A stretch of 64,000 bases of DNA from Galbula dea (taxonomy: Eukaryota; Chordata; Aves; Piciformes; Galbulidae). The stretch is from assembly GCA_013399015.1 (NCBI GenBank), contig VWZX01005763.1, positions 496,001 to 560,000 of the forward strand, written 5' to 3'. Position numbers and translations under genes: made by a program. A model generated the notes under the pieces. It worked only from the letters and a program-made list of their open reading frames with translations, made no database searches and was not told the DNA's origin. Positions within the stretch are counted from its first letter, which is position 1. Every line of letters starts with the position of its first letter. Of the stretch, positions 35,877 through 47,539 are shown piece after piece.

Positions 35877-35960
35877 GAATCATAGAATCATAGAATATTC
35901 TGAGCTGGAAGGGACCAGTAAGGACCATCTAGTCCAGCTCCTAACCTTCAAACCCTGCAA
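35877..35960 (-). mobile_element. CR1 3' end, antisense, about 80 bp
   Basis: Reads AATCATAGAATCATAGAATA, then CTGGAAGGGACCAGTAAGGA and CATCTAGTCCAGCTCCTAAC. That is the reverse complement of a CR1 3' UTR with two ATTCTATGA units. The body is missing. The next bases form the AT-rich tract at 35966. Confidence 0.88.
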
Positions 35961-35965
35961 GAGAG

Positions 35966-36043
35966 TAAATAAATATAACTTTTATATAAATATATATTTA
36001 TATATAATATTTTTATAAATTTCTATTTATATATAGATATTTT
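35966..36043. repeat. AT-rich low-complexity tract
   Basis: About 75 bases of A and T only apart from a few other bases: TATATAAATATATATTTATA followed by TATTTTTATAAATTTC and TTTATATATAGATATTTTG. It follows the antisense CR1 3' end. Confidence 0.9.
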
Positions 36044-38928
36044 GTTTTAAATTGAGGCTGGGTTAAAATGGAAGATGTGAAGCTACTTAGATTCCAGGTG
36101 ATCTTTGATCATTAATAAATATTGGCTGGCACTTTCTAGGTGGCTTTTTAAACATTGCCATCATAACCTTCAAAGTACATGCTGAAGATAGAATATTTGC
36201 AGAAGTCTCATCTTGATTGCATTAAATAAGTGTCTTGTTTGTCTGATTGTACACTTCTGCTTTGCTTCAACCTCTACAATTACAGGGCAGCTCCTCAAGA
36301 AGCTTTGCTCAAGAGCCTTCTTGGGTGTGAGGGGATAGTCCTCCAGGTGTCCTGCCCTCTGCCCTTCCTGATAGCCATTCTTGAGAGATCTGGAAAACTC
36401 ATTTGCCTCAAAAATATTACCTAATCAAATCTTCCATCACATGAGCAATCTATTGTTGATATTATGAAGGCCTTTAATCTCCAATAAATCTTTGTTAGAA
36501 GTCATCAGAGCTTCCAGTTTGAGAGAAATGTGATTATAGCACTCTTAAAATGACATTACATCATTGGGGTGATTGGTTTATCATTTGGAGAAGCAACATC
36601 AATCATAACTAGCATAACCACCCAGTAAATGAATTCAACCTTTCTACTGCAGAACAATGACACAATAATTGCTCAAAATCAGACTTCAAATGAAATCAGA
36701 AAATGCACTTTCTTTAAATACAATGTTAACCTAATGGAATATACAATTAAAAATCATGTTTGAGGAAATTCTCTATAATTAAACTAGGTTAAAATGTATT
36801 CCAGGTTTTTTTTTTCTCCCTCATTAGAACCTGATTTCAGCTGTAGGATCATTTTCTGAGCAACAGATATGATGCTGGTTTTAATTGAACTCCCATCACT
36901 TACATTCCTCTGCTTGTATTTCTTAATATAATATGCAGCACAATTATCCATGATGAAGGACAAGAGGTTTTCCAAGTCTGGTGCACCTGCTGATAGTGTT
37001 TTGAAAACCACAAGTAATAGAGAATGAAATGAGACCTCTTATCCATGAAAAGTTAGTGCATTATTTTTTCCCCTTGTTAGAAGAAGGTCAGATCCTGTCA
37101 CAGTGTTTTCTAGGATGTTTCCTTAAAGCTAACAGTAGGAATAGATTTATTTCTTCATCCTGGATACATTTTATGTATTTTCTTTCTGGTAATACAAGGT
37201 TGAGATCTTGTTGGAATGCCATTTTAATGGCTTCAGTCATAACAGGCTGTTATTCAAGGATCAGGGCTTTTGTTACTGGCACCTTTACTTTTTGATACAG
37301 GATTTATTCCTATTAACCCACATTTCAGCAACCCAACAGAAAAACTGTTTGTTTGTTTTTTAAGCTGAATAAAACACCTTAGAGATCCACTCTCACACTG
37401 TAGTTTCTGATGTCATGGATCCATAATTGGGTACAATTTATGAGGTCTTCAATAACAATGAGCAGGTGAATGCCAAATGATTTCTGGAGTATTTTGAATT
37501 GGGGAAAATTCTAAACTATGGATTAGATATTGTCATGATTCCCAAGAAGTTACTGAAGTTTAACTGGGAGGGGGATCATGCCCAGTTTGTCAATGTCAAC
37601 ATGTCTTTGTGGCTCAGGGACAATAAGACCAAGCATTTGGCTGAATGTGACAGAATTTGCCCACAGAGTAGTTTGGACACTGCTTAGAAGACAAGATTTG
37701 CTTTGATGTTTTTCACAAGCTGTTCCTGGCAGGGAGGAGAGAGGAATGGAGAAATAGGTAGGCTTGAATGGAATAATTGTTGTTTAATGTTGTCTGTGAG
37801 TTAGAGTTGAAATAAAGAATGAGAGCCCTTATGCTTGTGACTCTAGTTAGTGGTAATGGTGCAATAATGTTCTATAAAATGTCAATATTCAGTATAAATG
37901 CTGGAAGGATCTCCTGTGTTCAGCAGATATTACCTGCCTGTAGGATTTCATTATTATTAATGTATAATTACCACTACCTCCTTACAGTTTAATCCAGTAT
38001 CTAAAAGTCTTTTCTGCTGAAAGAAACCAGAACTTTCATTAATACACTGTAGCTGGAGGCCTTATTTGAGACCTTCTGCTGGGAGTGCTTGGAAGTGTAA
38101 GTTTTATAACCCTCAGCAGTCTGGCATCCAATAAACAAATATATCCAGTTTCTACTCTAAAATGCAAACCCATACAGAAGATAATGATCTTGAAGAAATA
38201 AATGAATCCTATAGAAAAATAATTACATCTCCTTCAGATGATTAGCTGCCTCTTCCTACTGAAAAGACAAAGTTATTGCTGTATCTGCCAAGTTGTGTGA
38301 CAGAAGATAAAGCAAGAACAATATAGGGCAAGAATCTGTAGCTCTTTTCCCCTTGCCCCTGCATAAAGGACAGGCTTTGGCTTACTTAAGAGACTAAATA
38401 AAAGAGTTTGGGTATCCCAGTGGGTAGTAGCCTCTCCTCATGCCAGAAAGACATGGGTTTAAACTGTAGGTGAACAAGCTGAGAGGAACAGTAATCAGAA
38501 AGAAAAGGTTTGGCCTTCTCCACCTTCCCTTTTCTGTCCTAACTGCTGCATGCAGTTGTTGAGATTTCAGCAGCATCACTTTCCAAACCCTTTTCCAGAA
38601 CATTTCTTTTTAGACTTTGCTGAGTTAGGCTTATATCAACAACACTTAAAATCAGGTAAGGGTCCAAGGCTAGTTTTTCTAAATGATTTTCTCTGCTTTC
38701 TAGGCTCTGCCTCTGGCAGAGAGCCCTGGGTCCCATCTGTGGCTATGATTGTGCTGGGGAACAGTGCATCCTCTTCATTATACTCATGGGGCAGCTTCTT
38801 TGTGAGATGATATTTGACAACAATGAAAAAAGAGCTGCATATTTTAACTTCATTTGAATTTCTCTTTCCAAAGTAAGATTTAATTATGTAGATTTGTTTC
38901 TGGTCCATTGTTGCCAGTGTTATTCCTG
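36044..38928. other. Intronic sequence without recognised features
   Basis: AT-rich, repeat-poor, about 2.9 kb. Nothing supports a gene. Confidence 0.6.
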
Positions 38929-39082
38929 AGGCCCCATCCCTGGCAGTGTTTAAGGCCAGGCTGGATGTGGCCCTGGATGACCTGGTCTATAGTGCATGTG
39001 GCATCCCTGCCCATGGCAGGGGGGTTGGAACTAGATGATCTTTAAGGTCCCTTCCAACCTGAGCCATTCTATGATTCTATGA
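38929..39082 (+). mobile_element. CR1 3' end, about 155 bp
   Basis: Starts at GAGGCCCCATCCCTGGCAGT and ends ATTCTATGATTCTATGAT. Through the 3' UTR it is almost the same as the copy at 7051, apart from a small insertion near the CTGGTCTATAGTGCATG stretch. This supports a recent common source element. Confidence 0.93.
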
Positions 39083-39457
39083 TAATTTCAGTGCTGGAGG
39101 CTTTTTTGTACCTTGGCACCTGTAGCTCTTCAGCACTGCCTCAGAAGTAGAAGAAAGCAATGCTAATTTGAAGAATTCTGTCCTTACTCCTGAAGAGCAC
39201 AAACCACCATGTATTGATTAAAGATTTCTCTTCTGCAGATGGCAACACCCAATAAAGTTTCCTCTGTTACAGTGTGTAAGATTGACTGGAAACTGAAACC
39301 TGTTGGGCCTCACTTTGAGGTGTTAAGCAATAGTCCTTTTCTACACTTACTGTTTTAAACACTGCAGGTACTTATCAGCAAGGTCTTGAAATAGATTCCC
39401 CCCCCCCAATTTGTTTTTAATACTTAAATTCTCTAAATCCTTAATGGCCAGTCAAAG

Positions 39458-39533
39458 GTGACCCTGCTCTGACAGGGGGTTGGGCTAGCTGATCTCCAGA
39501 GGTCCCCTCTAACCCCCACCATTCTGTGGTTCT
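39458..39533 (+). mobile_element. CR1 3' terminus, about 75 bp
   Basis: Reads GACCCTGCTCTGACAGGGGG, TTGGGCTAGCTGATCTCCAG, GGTCCCCTCTAACCCCCACC and ATTCTGTGGTTCT. The CAACCCCCACCATTCTGTG-type ending differs from the other copies here, so this is another subfamily. It lies 375 bp after the copy at 38929. Confidence 0.85.
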
Positions 39534-42500
39534 AATTCTGTTGCATCTCTCAGGCACTAAGTCTAATTTTGGAGCTTTGGAGTGGAATTGCCACTGGAGG
39601 GAACAGCATGAGCTATGTTCTTCCACTGGAACTGAAGGGTGGGGGTTTTTCTTGAGTATTAGCTCCATGTTGCTACAACTATTAGTGATATTATTGCTGC
39701 TGCTAATCTGGGTAGCATATGTTGACAATGCCAGCAGATGCTTGAATTTCAGCCAGAAGATGTGATTCTAGATATTAGACTCTTGCAGAACCATTCTATT
39801 TATTAATTTATGAATTCATCATCTTAACAGACAAATCTCAAACAGACAGTTCTGTTGTAATAAAAATGATAATGCATTATGAAAAGCTGGAGAATAGATT
39901 TTAATTCTGTTATTTCTGTGTTTTTCTGAAGCTCACCACTGTTCTGAGTGCTGGAGAGATTTTTCTTAGCTGCTTTTGTATCATTTCAGCTCAAGGCTTT
40001 TAACTGTGTTGAACTGGAAGCCTCTGGAGCAACGAAACAGCACAGCAGAGCAGCTGCAGTACTAACTTGCTGAGGTTCCATCTCTCCAGCACTTTATTCT
40101 GCTGGTTTCTGGTACCTACCATAATGGGTAGGAAACATCTCAGTTACTAAGGGCAATCAGGCCTTGCTTCTTATCATTGCTGATCCTTTGTCTCCTAGCA
40201 GCTAGTTGGAGATCACCAGTAAACATCATGCTTATGAAACTTAAAGAGTAGCTATTGTTGCTCTGTGCTCTTGTGCCAAGAAAATGAGTGCCTAGGCTTG
40301 GTGCCTTGCTTGAAAACTGAAAGGAGCTGGGGATATTACAATTAAAACCTCTTTTTTTTTGTTGTTTCTTTCATATGCTGAAGCCATATGCTGGTTGCTT
40401 GTTTTTCCTCTGTCTGTAGAAAAGCCTAAAACTGTTCTTGCTGATGCTCTCTCTGCTGTAAGTTGGTCTGTGTAGACAGAATTTCTTTGGCTTTCTAGTA
40501 ATTTTGTCTTTTGGTAGAGAGTTCTTAATCTTCTGAACTACATCTCCTTTTTCATTGGCACCAATGTAGACCTAGCAACTTCCATAGTGGCTTCTTGCTG
40601 CTGCTCATATGGCAAGGCACCATTTAGAAAACCCTGAGTGTTTTTAACTGTCACCAGTATAATTTACTAGCTGGTTGGAAGTGAAGAGTCAGACATATGT
40701 AAGCCTTGTGTGCTTCATGGACTATAAAATAGAGAACCTAAAATTCAGAATATCATCTTTTTCAGAATTCTTTGCAGTACTTGTTCAAGAGAAATTCTGG
40801 GGGTTGGGTTTGTGTAATGACAGTAAGTTTAACAACTTCATTCTGTCTGCCTATAATTACATGCTGTTACAAACACTTGAAGGCAATGAGATGCTCTTCC
40901 AAAGAGTCAATATCTTGTCTTATGGATTGCCTGAGTTTGGTGAAACAAAGCCAGACACTTCTGCTTTATTTAAATGAGAAATTGTGCATTTATCTAGTGC
41001 TTATTTGTTATTCTTGGTTATAGAATTACTTGAATGATTTACAGTTACAGAATATCTATTTCTAATAGGCTTGTAAATAGTTGCATCTTATCAGGCAAGC
41101 CTGTTAAATATGTCATCTATTGATCACATTAACTTCTCTAGGATCTGAGTTAATCTTCATATAAAGCATGATTCAGTCAATATAAATTAGGATTTTATTT
41201 TTTTTAACTTTAAAAGGTATTCAATCTTATTCCAAAAACAACAGGAGATGGAGAACTCACCAAATAGCTCAAGAAACTGCCCAGTGGTTATTACCTGACA
41301 GTTCTCCCATGCATGTCTTTCATATCCCTTCAGCATAAATGGAAAGAAATCTGAACCTGTCATTTTACTTGGAATATTTTTCCCTTTCTGTTACCTGTAA
41401 TAGCCCTGTTGCCCTTTGGGAGTATGAACACTAAAAGGGTTAGCACATACAGCTTTGTTGATGAAACCCTCCCCTGAAAATAGAGCTCAGCCAAGCAAAA
41501 TAGGCTCTTCTGTTACTTCCTAATCCAATTCCTCAAATGCATTAAGCCATTTTGTAAAGAGGACTCCTGTGCTTGCTTCTTCTGCTGGGGTTTGCTGATG
41601 CATGCTTTTGGAGACCAGGATTTTGTCTTTCTTACAGTTTCAACTTTAGCAGCAAGCTTGTGCAGCCACTGTCAGAGTGGAAAGGTAATGACAGTGTGAA
41701 GTGTGTGGTGCCTCCATTAAACAGCTGCTTTAGTTTGGTGCAGGTTTATAGGGGTCTCCTGTCAGGGGAGCATGATGGAGGTGCACACCATGGGGCTTAT
41801 TTTGAGAGGCAGAGCAGGTCTTCAGGGGTCTAGATGTTGGAGGCATTCGTTGCTGAGCATGGCATTTCAGCTTGGCTCTGTCTGTGAGGATGCTCCATAC
41901 TTGCATCATGTCTGCCCTGCTATCACTGTCTAAGGCTGATGCTGTGGCCCTTGAAACATTAAGGAGCTGAAGGAGCTTGAGTGCAAGTCTTGAAGTGACC
42001 ACTTCCTGTGCTGTTTGGAATTCCTATGTTGTTTGTCATGATTACAAACTACAGATGAGGAGTTCTCTTTCTCATGTCAGTTAATCAAACACTATTGACT
42101 GCTCTTTTTTACATTACAAATTGATGTCATTCATTTTTTCTGCCAGCTTGTTACACAGAAAAGCTGAGGGCTCTGAATGTTTGGAGATGTTAATCACTGA
42201 CCTGAGTCAATGCTTGCTTTTTCAGATTATCTTGACATCATGGCATGCAGAGAATCCTGTTCCATTTTGTCAGCTCCCCAGATGTTTCCACAGCTCAATC
42301 TGTGGCATTCACACATGACTGAAACTGCATCTCTCCCTGCTCTGGTTATTTGGATTCTGTGTTTTCTTCCTGTCCATAGCAATGCTGCACATGCTCCCCA
42401 TTCCCTAGGTTTATGGTAGTGACCTTTTCCACCTATGTAGGCTGCTCTCCAGCTCTCCTTCAGTCCCTGCCTGGCCTCACCAAGGTGTTGCCTTATAAGT

Positions 42501-43616
42501 CACTCCTTTACACTAATTCCTTTCTGTTTAATGCATTCTATCAAACAGCTGTAACAGTGTGATTTTCAGGAGCTGAGCTTTTCACTCCTTCTATTCAAGG
42601 TCAGGACTACTGCTTTGTGAAACACATGCATAACTGCCTAGCTACAAGCAGAAACACAACAGCATCTTTATGGTTATAGTGATGGCTGATACTTGCCATG
42701 CACATATGGGATCTAAAAAAAACCCCAGACCCCTAGTAAATCAAAAGCATGGAAGTTGCATTGTTTTGAGAAGGCTCCTTGTCCTTGATACTCTGTTAAT
42801 TAAGGAACAATAACTAGAAGAGTGTAGAATGAGGATGACTTTCAGAGTCATGTGTGGGTGTAGAAGCCTATATATACCAAACCCCTGAAGGCTAGAAAGT
42901 CTTGCTTCCAAATCTGCCAAAGAAGGACTGGCTTACAGTGAACTACAATGCCCCAGAACTTCCCTTAGTAACACCAGCTGAGAAGTTCAGAACTGTCTCA
43001 GTACTCCTAAGAAAAAGATTTGTAACCTTGTTATTTTGAAACTTCCTTCTTGGTCTTCCATCTCCAAACCTGAGGGACAGTTGCTAGGATCTCCAAGTGG
43101 GAAGTCCCAGCTGCTAATTCACATCATCTAGGGAAAAGTCAGACATCTGGGCTTTAATATTGGACCCTGGATTAATGAGGTCTGGAATATTTTGGGGTTT
43201 ACAGATCACTTTTTCTGCTGGAATCACTGGGGACTTTGCACACCAGAGACCAAGCTGAATATTCAGTTAACACACCCTGTAATGAAGCATGAAACATTCT
43301 GCCTAAGAGAGCTCTGTGTTTCAGCAGGTTCCTTCCTCTTTGTTCCCACAAACAGGTGGATAACTGTTTCTCTTGGCACAAGTCTGTCAATCACAGGGAC
43401 TAGCAAACACAGAAAGATGTAAAATCTTTTAAGTTTCTACCTTTTTCTTTAACTTCCTTCAGTGTGGGCCAAAATAAAAACAGACACAAATCCTCAAAAT
43501 GAAAGGGGAAAATATGCTTTAAAATCTTCCAAGTGAAATGGTTATTCTTTTATTTAGATGATTCTGTATTTCCAAATCTCTTCTTTTTTTTTTTTTTTCT
43601 CCTCTGTCTTTTTCAG

Positions 43617-43751
43617 CTAAAAATGTGGCAAAATTTGATGTGATATTCATGAATATTTTGTCTCTTTGTGGTGTGAAGCAGGCACTAGGCAGAAACAAGC
43701 TAAAGAACAGCTATTTATTCTTAAATCCTTCACCTCAGGAGGCATGGGAAG
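43617..43751 (+). other. Hypothetical cassette exon, phase 1-1, open frame (unproven)
   Basis: A very strong acceptor precedes it: 18 or so T, then CTCCTCTGTCTTTTTCAG ending at 43616. The 135-base segment ends GGGAAG|GTCAGT, a fair donor. Read in phase 1, the phase the TENM2 exon leaves, it is open for 45 codons (KNVAKFDVIFMNILSLCG to LNPSPQEAWE) and returns to phase 1. I know no teneurin isoform with this peptide. An AT-rich intron will contain pseudoexons like this by chance. Confidence 0.2.
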
Positions 43752-44767
43752 GTCAGTCAGTTACACTTGGGAGGGCTCCATGCAGCTGGAGAGGAGGACA
43801 CAGAGAAAAAACAAACTGCCTTGAAGAAGAGGAAGAATTTCCAAGACTCTGAGTTTCTGATTTGAGACTGTGACTGGAAAGCATGGTGAGATTATGGAGA
43901 CTGATGTGTATGAATCTGGATGTGTGGACTGAGAATGAGTGACTCTGGTAATGCAGAAAGGCTGGTGAGGGACAGCCCTTAGTGAAGTAATCTCTGAGGA
44001 GAAGGCACAGGAGGCTGGCTAGAAACCAAGCATTTAAAAGCATACTGTCAGCCCAGTCCATCCACACAGGGAGCACAGCCATTTCTTCCAAACCACTTAC
44101 AGAAAGAAGTCATAAACCACAAATCACTCGAACTCATCATCCAGAAGTAGCTAGATGGCCACAAAACTGATTTCTTCACTTGTATTTCCAGCCACATAGC
44201 AGTTTTTTCTTAAATATCTTTCTTCTCTTCTTTGTATTTGTTGGCAGCTGGAAGGAGCCCACCTTCTTCATTCTTCACTTCCTCTGAGATCATGCCAGAA
44301 AAGCAAATGCATTAGAATTCTGGTTTCTTTCTTTCTTTTCCCTCTTCTAGGGAAGAGTTTCCATTAATATCCTGCTGTCACCAGGCAAATGGTACTGTTT
44401 CACAGCTCTTTGTCATGGCAGTTTTATTCTGGGGAGCTCCAGTGATTGCTCCTTGAGAGCCAGAACCCCAACAGCATAGCTGACTCTTCTGGAGGTGAAA
44501 TTGTTTGGTCAAGTGTAGTTCAGAGGATAGAAACTTCCTAGTATTTAACAACTAACTTTCTTGGAGGAAATCAGTACTGCTGGATCCTGCTGGATCAGCT
44601 GCTTTGCATTCAGTGGTTTGTTCATAGGATGTTGTAGGTGGGGTTTCTAGAACAGCATTTTCTTTAGAGGGCAGGCAGATTCAGGTCAAATTTCCCAATT
44701 CCTAAGGGGACTGCAGGCCCCAATTCAGTTTCTGGATAGCTGGGTTGATACTCATTCTCTCTAGATG

Positions 44768-44838
44768 GTTGGGGTTTGGTTGGTTGGTGGGGGAAGGGAG
44801 GATGCTTGTGGTTTTGGTTTGTTCTTGGGTTTTTTTAG
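44768..44838 (+). repeat. G/T-rich tract
   Basis: GGTTGGGGTTTGGTTGGTTG, GTGGGGGAAGGGAGG, then TTTTGGTTTG and GGGTTTTTTT. G runs of 4, 5, 3 and 3 lie within about 65 bases. Confidence 0.85.
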
Positions 44839-45859
44839 CTAGAATTTTAAATATATGTTAAATACTTTGTCATCTTTCTGGGAATCTTAATACTGAACTG
44901 CTTTTTAATAAGCAATCTATTAGGCTCATTTGGTTCAAAAAAAAACACATTGCAGTTGGTTCTTTTCAGGATTTAATGCTGTGTCATGCTGGCTTGTGTT
45001 AAAAGGAGCTACAGAAAAATCCCTGGTAGTTTTCAGTCTGTGCAAAAACTCTGCCATTTAATTCTCTCTTAATTCCCAGAAAATGTGGTTTTCTGAGAAA
45101 GCATCTCAAAGGCTTGAGAAAGCTGTAGTGAAATGATATAATTTCAGATTTTGGGTTAAATGTTATGAGAGAACAGAAAAGTAAAATATAAATAAAGATA
45201 TAGAAAAGAAAAAAGGTGACTTTCCTCTCTTTAGGATTTCCACACCCCCCCATGTGTTTCCCAACACCAAAACTCTCTGTATCATGTATGAAATACATCT
45301 TTTCATGAGATTTGATGCTTTCTCCACCTTCAGTTTGCATTTTGAAATCTGTTGAAGATATGAGACTTTGTTAATTTAATGGTATAACAACAATATAGTG
45401 TAACCTCTAGTGTATGTTGTATACCTGCTCCAGTATGATAGATGCTGCATACAACAGAGTAGAATAACAATATGTGAACCTTGTGAAATGTTCCTGAGAG
45501 TAGAATTCACAGCAATGGAGAATGTTTGGAGCAGGCACACAGCAAATTCCTCAAACATGGAACAACCTGTGGCACAAAATCTTCCTGCCCTAACAGGCTT
45601 CAGGAAACCAAAGAGAATCTATTTACTTGCTGCTCTCCCAGCTGCTTTTTATTAATCTGTGTAACTAGATAACAGTTAAAGTGTCTCTAATGATTCCTTG
45701 TTTGTACCTTATTCATCAAAATTCAGGTAGTGAAACTCTGCTGCTGCTTTTCTTTGTTCTAAAATCTTGTTTGAGCTACTAACTCAATGCCTAGTGCTAC
45801 TTTTAGCACTTTGTCATGTGGTGAGCTCAGTTTCCCAGCTACAGAATGCAAAGTAACAA

Positions 45860-46687
45860 AGGAATCTTAGAGACTGTGCTCAGGAGCCTCAGACCCCTGA
45901 GCCCCCAGATGATGTTAGGATACTGGAGGAGTTTTCCTTTGTTGAGGAGGACTGGGTTAGGGAACAGCTAAGCCATCTGGACATCCATAAATCCATGGGT
46001 CCTGATGGGATGCACCCATGGGTGCTGAGGGAGCTGGCAGAAGTCATTGCCAGGCCACTCTCCATCATCTTTAACAAGTCCTGGGGAACAGGAGAGGTGC
46101 CTGGGGATTGGAGGAAGGCAGATGTCACACCAGTCTTCAAAAAGGGCAAGGAGGAGGAGCCAGGTAACTCTAGACCGGTCAGCCTCACCTCCATCCCTGG
46201 AAAGGTGATGGAACACTTTATCCTTGACTCTGTCTCTAGGCATATCAAGGATAAGGGGGTCATTGGGAGCAGTCAGCATGGGTTTACCAAGGGGAAGTCA
46301 TGTTTGACCAACCTGATAGCCTTTTATGAGGACATAACCAGGTGGATAGATGAGGATAGGGCAGTGGATGTGGTTTATCTTGATTTCAGTGAAGCATTTG
46401 ACACTGTCTCCCACAGCATCCTTGCAGCTAAACTGAGAACATGTGGTCTGGCTAATTGGGTACTGAGGTGGATTGTGAAGTGGTTGAAGGACAGAAGTCA
46501 GAGAGTTGTGGTCAATGGGATGAGAGAGGTTGTGGAGTCTCCTTCTCTGGAGATATTCCAAACCCGTCTGGACGCGCTTCTGTGTGAGCTGGTCTAGGGA
46601 ATCCTGCTGTGGCAGGGGGGTTGGACTAGGTGATCTTTTGAGGTCCCTTCCAGCTCCTCACATTCTGTGATTCTGTGATTCTGTGAA
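45860..46687 (+). mobile_element. Internally deleted CR1 with open frame joining RT N-part to ORF2 C-terminus
   Basis: A + frame is open for about 245 codons, ending in the stop of CTGGTCTAG near 46597. It reads REQLSHLDIHKSMGPDGMHP, PVFKKGKEEEPGNSRPVSLT, SSQHGFTKGKSCLTNLIAFY and VYLDFSEAFDTVSH, which is RT motif A with its catalytic Asp. It then runs to RVVVNG near 46520. Here it switches to REVVESPSLEIFQTRLDALL, the C-terminal end of ORF2. The FADD box and the rest of the palm and thumb are absent, so it is inactive. The 3' UTR and ATTCTGTGA tail units are intact. Size of the missing segment is inferred at about 1 kb or more from other CR1 layouts. Confidence 0.95.
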
Positions 46688-46725
46688 TGTGCTCTGTTCC
46701 TGGAGTGTCATTGCTGAGAGATTTG

Positions 46726-46892
46726 TTGCCCAGAGAGGTTGTGGAAGCCTCATCCCTGGAAGCTTTTAAGACAAGGCTTGATGGGGCCCTGGGCAACCTG
46801 ATCTAGTGGCTGGTGTCCCTGCCAGGCAGGGGGGTTGGAACTAGATGATCTCCAAGGTCCCTTCCAACTCTGGCAATTCTGTGATTCTATGA
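46726..46892 (+). mobile_element. CR1 3' end, about 165 bp, just after the 45860 copy
   Basis: Starts at TGCCCAGAGAGGTTGTGGAA and ends CCCTTCCAACTCTGGCAATT with ATTCTGTGATTCTATGA. It has the TGCCAGGCAGGGGGGTTGGA block of the 4411 copy and differs from the element ending 38 bp upstream, so these are two insertions, not a duplication. Confidence 0.94.
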
Positions 46893-47432
46893 AGGAAGGA
46901 TATTAAAACCTCTTAGACTTTACAAGTGATCCATATCAGAATAGGGATAGCTTTTATGCTATCTCAGTGGAAACCCTGGGTTTTTTGCAGGAATTTTTCT
47001 GCCACAGTTCTTTAGCCTACAATGTTCAAAGCTTAGTTACAGGATTTAGAAAAAATAATAAACAATCAAGCTTCCAGTAGCAGTGACTTATTGGCTGGTC
47101 TGCTGCAAACATGGAATCCATAGTGAAGATACAGAGGCAGTGCTGTGAAGAAGTTTCTGAATTTAGACTCAAACTTCATGTTCCTGCTCTTCTGTTTTCT
47201 CTTTTTTGAGTACTGAAAGAGCTCCAAAAACACCATGGGGACTCACTTTGGGACTACTTACATATCAGTGGCTCAGAGTGCCACAGAGCTCTGCTGTGAG
47301 AATTGGTATGCCTCACATAGGCATTGTTGGGCTAATTAATTCATCAGGAATTTGCATAGAATTTAAACTGTGGAGTAGAGGTTTCAGGAAATGAAATGGC
47401 ACATCCACACAGAAACACAACACACATCTGAA

Positions 47433-47539
47433 TAACAAAACCCAACCAAGCAAATAAACCAAACCCAAATCAAACCAAACAAAATAAAGCCCAACCCCAA
47501 AACCAAAAGCAAAGCAAACAAACCCCCCCCCCACAAAAC
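47433..47539 (-). repeat. A/C-rich tract (G/T-rich on the minus strand)
   Basis: A long run of CAAACC- and CAAAA-like units ending in a run of about 11 C. It is the same sequence class as the G/T-rich tracts elsewhere, but on the other strand. Confidence 0.9.

Larger units (their letters stand above)
39534..45859. other. Long repeat-poor intronic stretch
   Basis: About 6.3 kb without CR1. Holds the hypothetical exon at 43617, the G/T tract at 44768 and small direct repeats such as TGCTGGATCC doubled near 44580. No recognised gene. Confidence 0.55.

Noticed and set aside
44580..44600. Doubled TGCTGGATCC motif
   Set aside because: Two short copies only, easily explained by chance or slippage.
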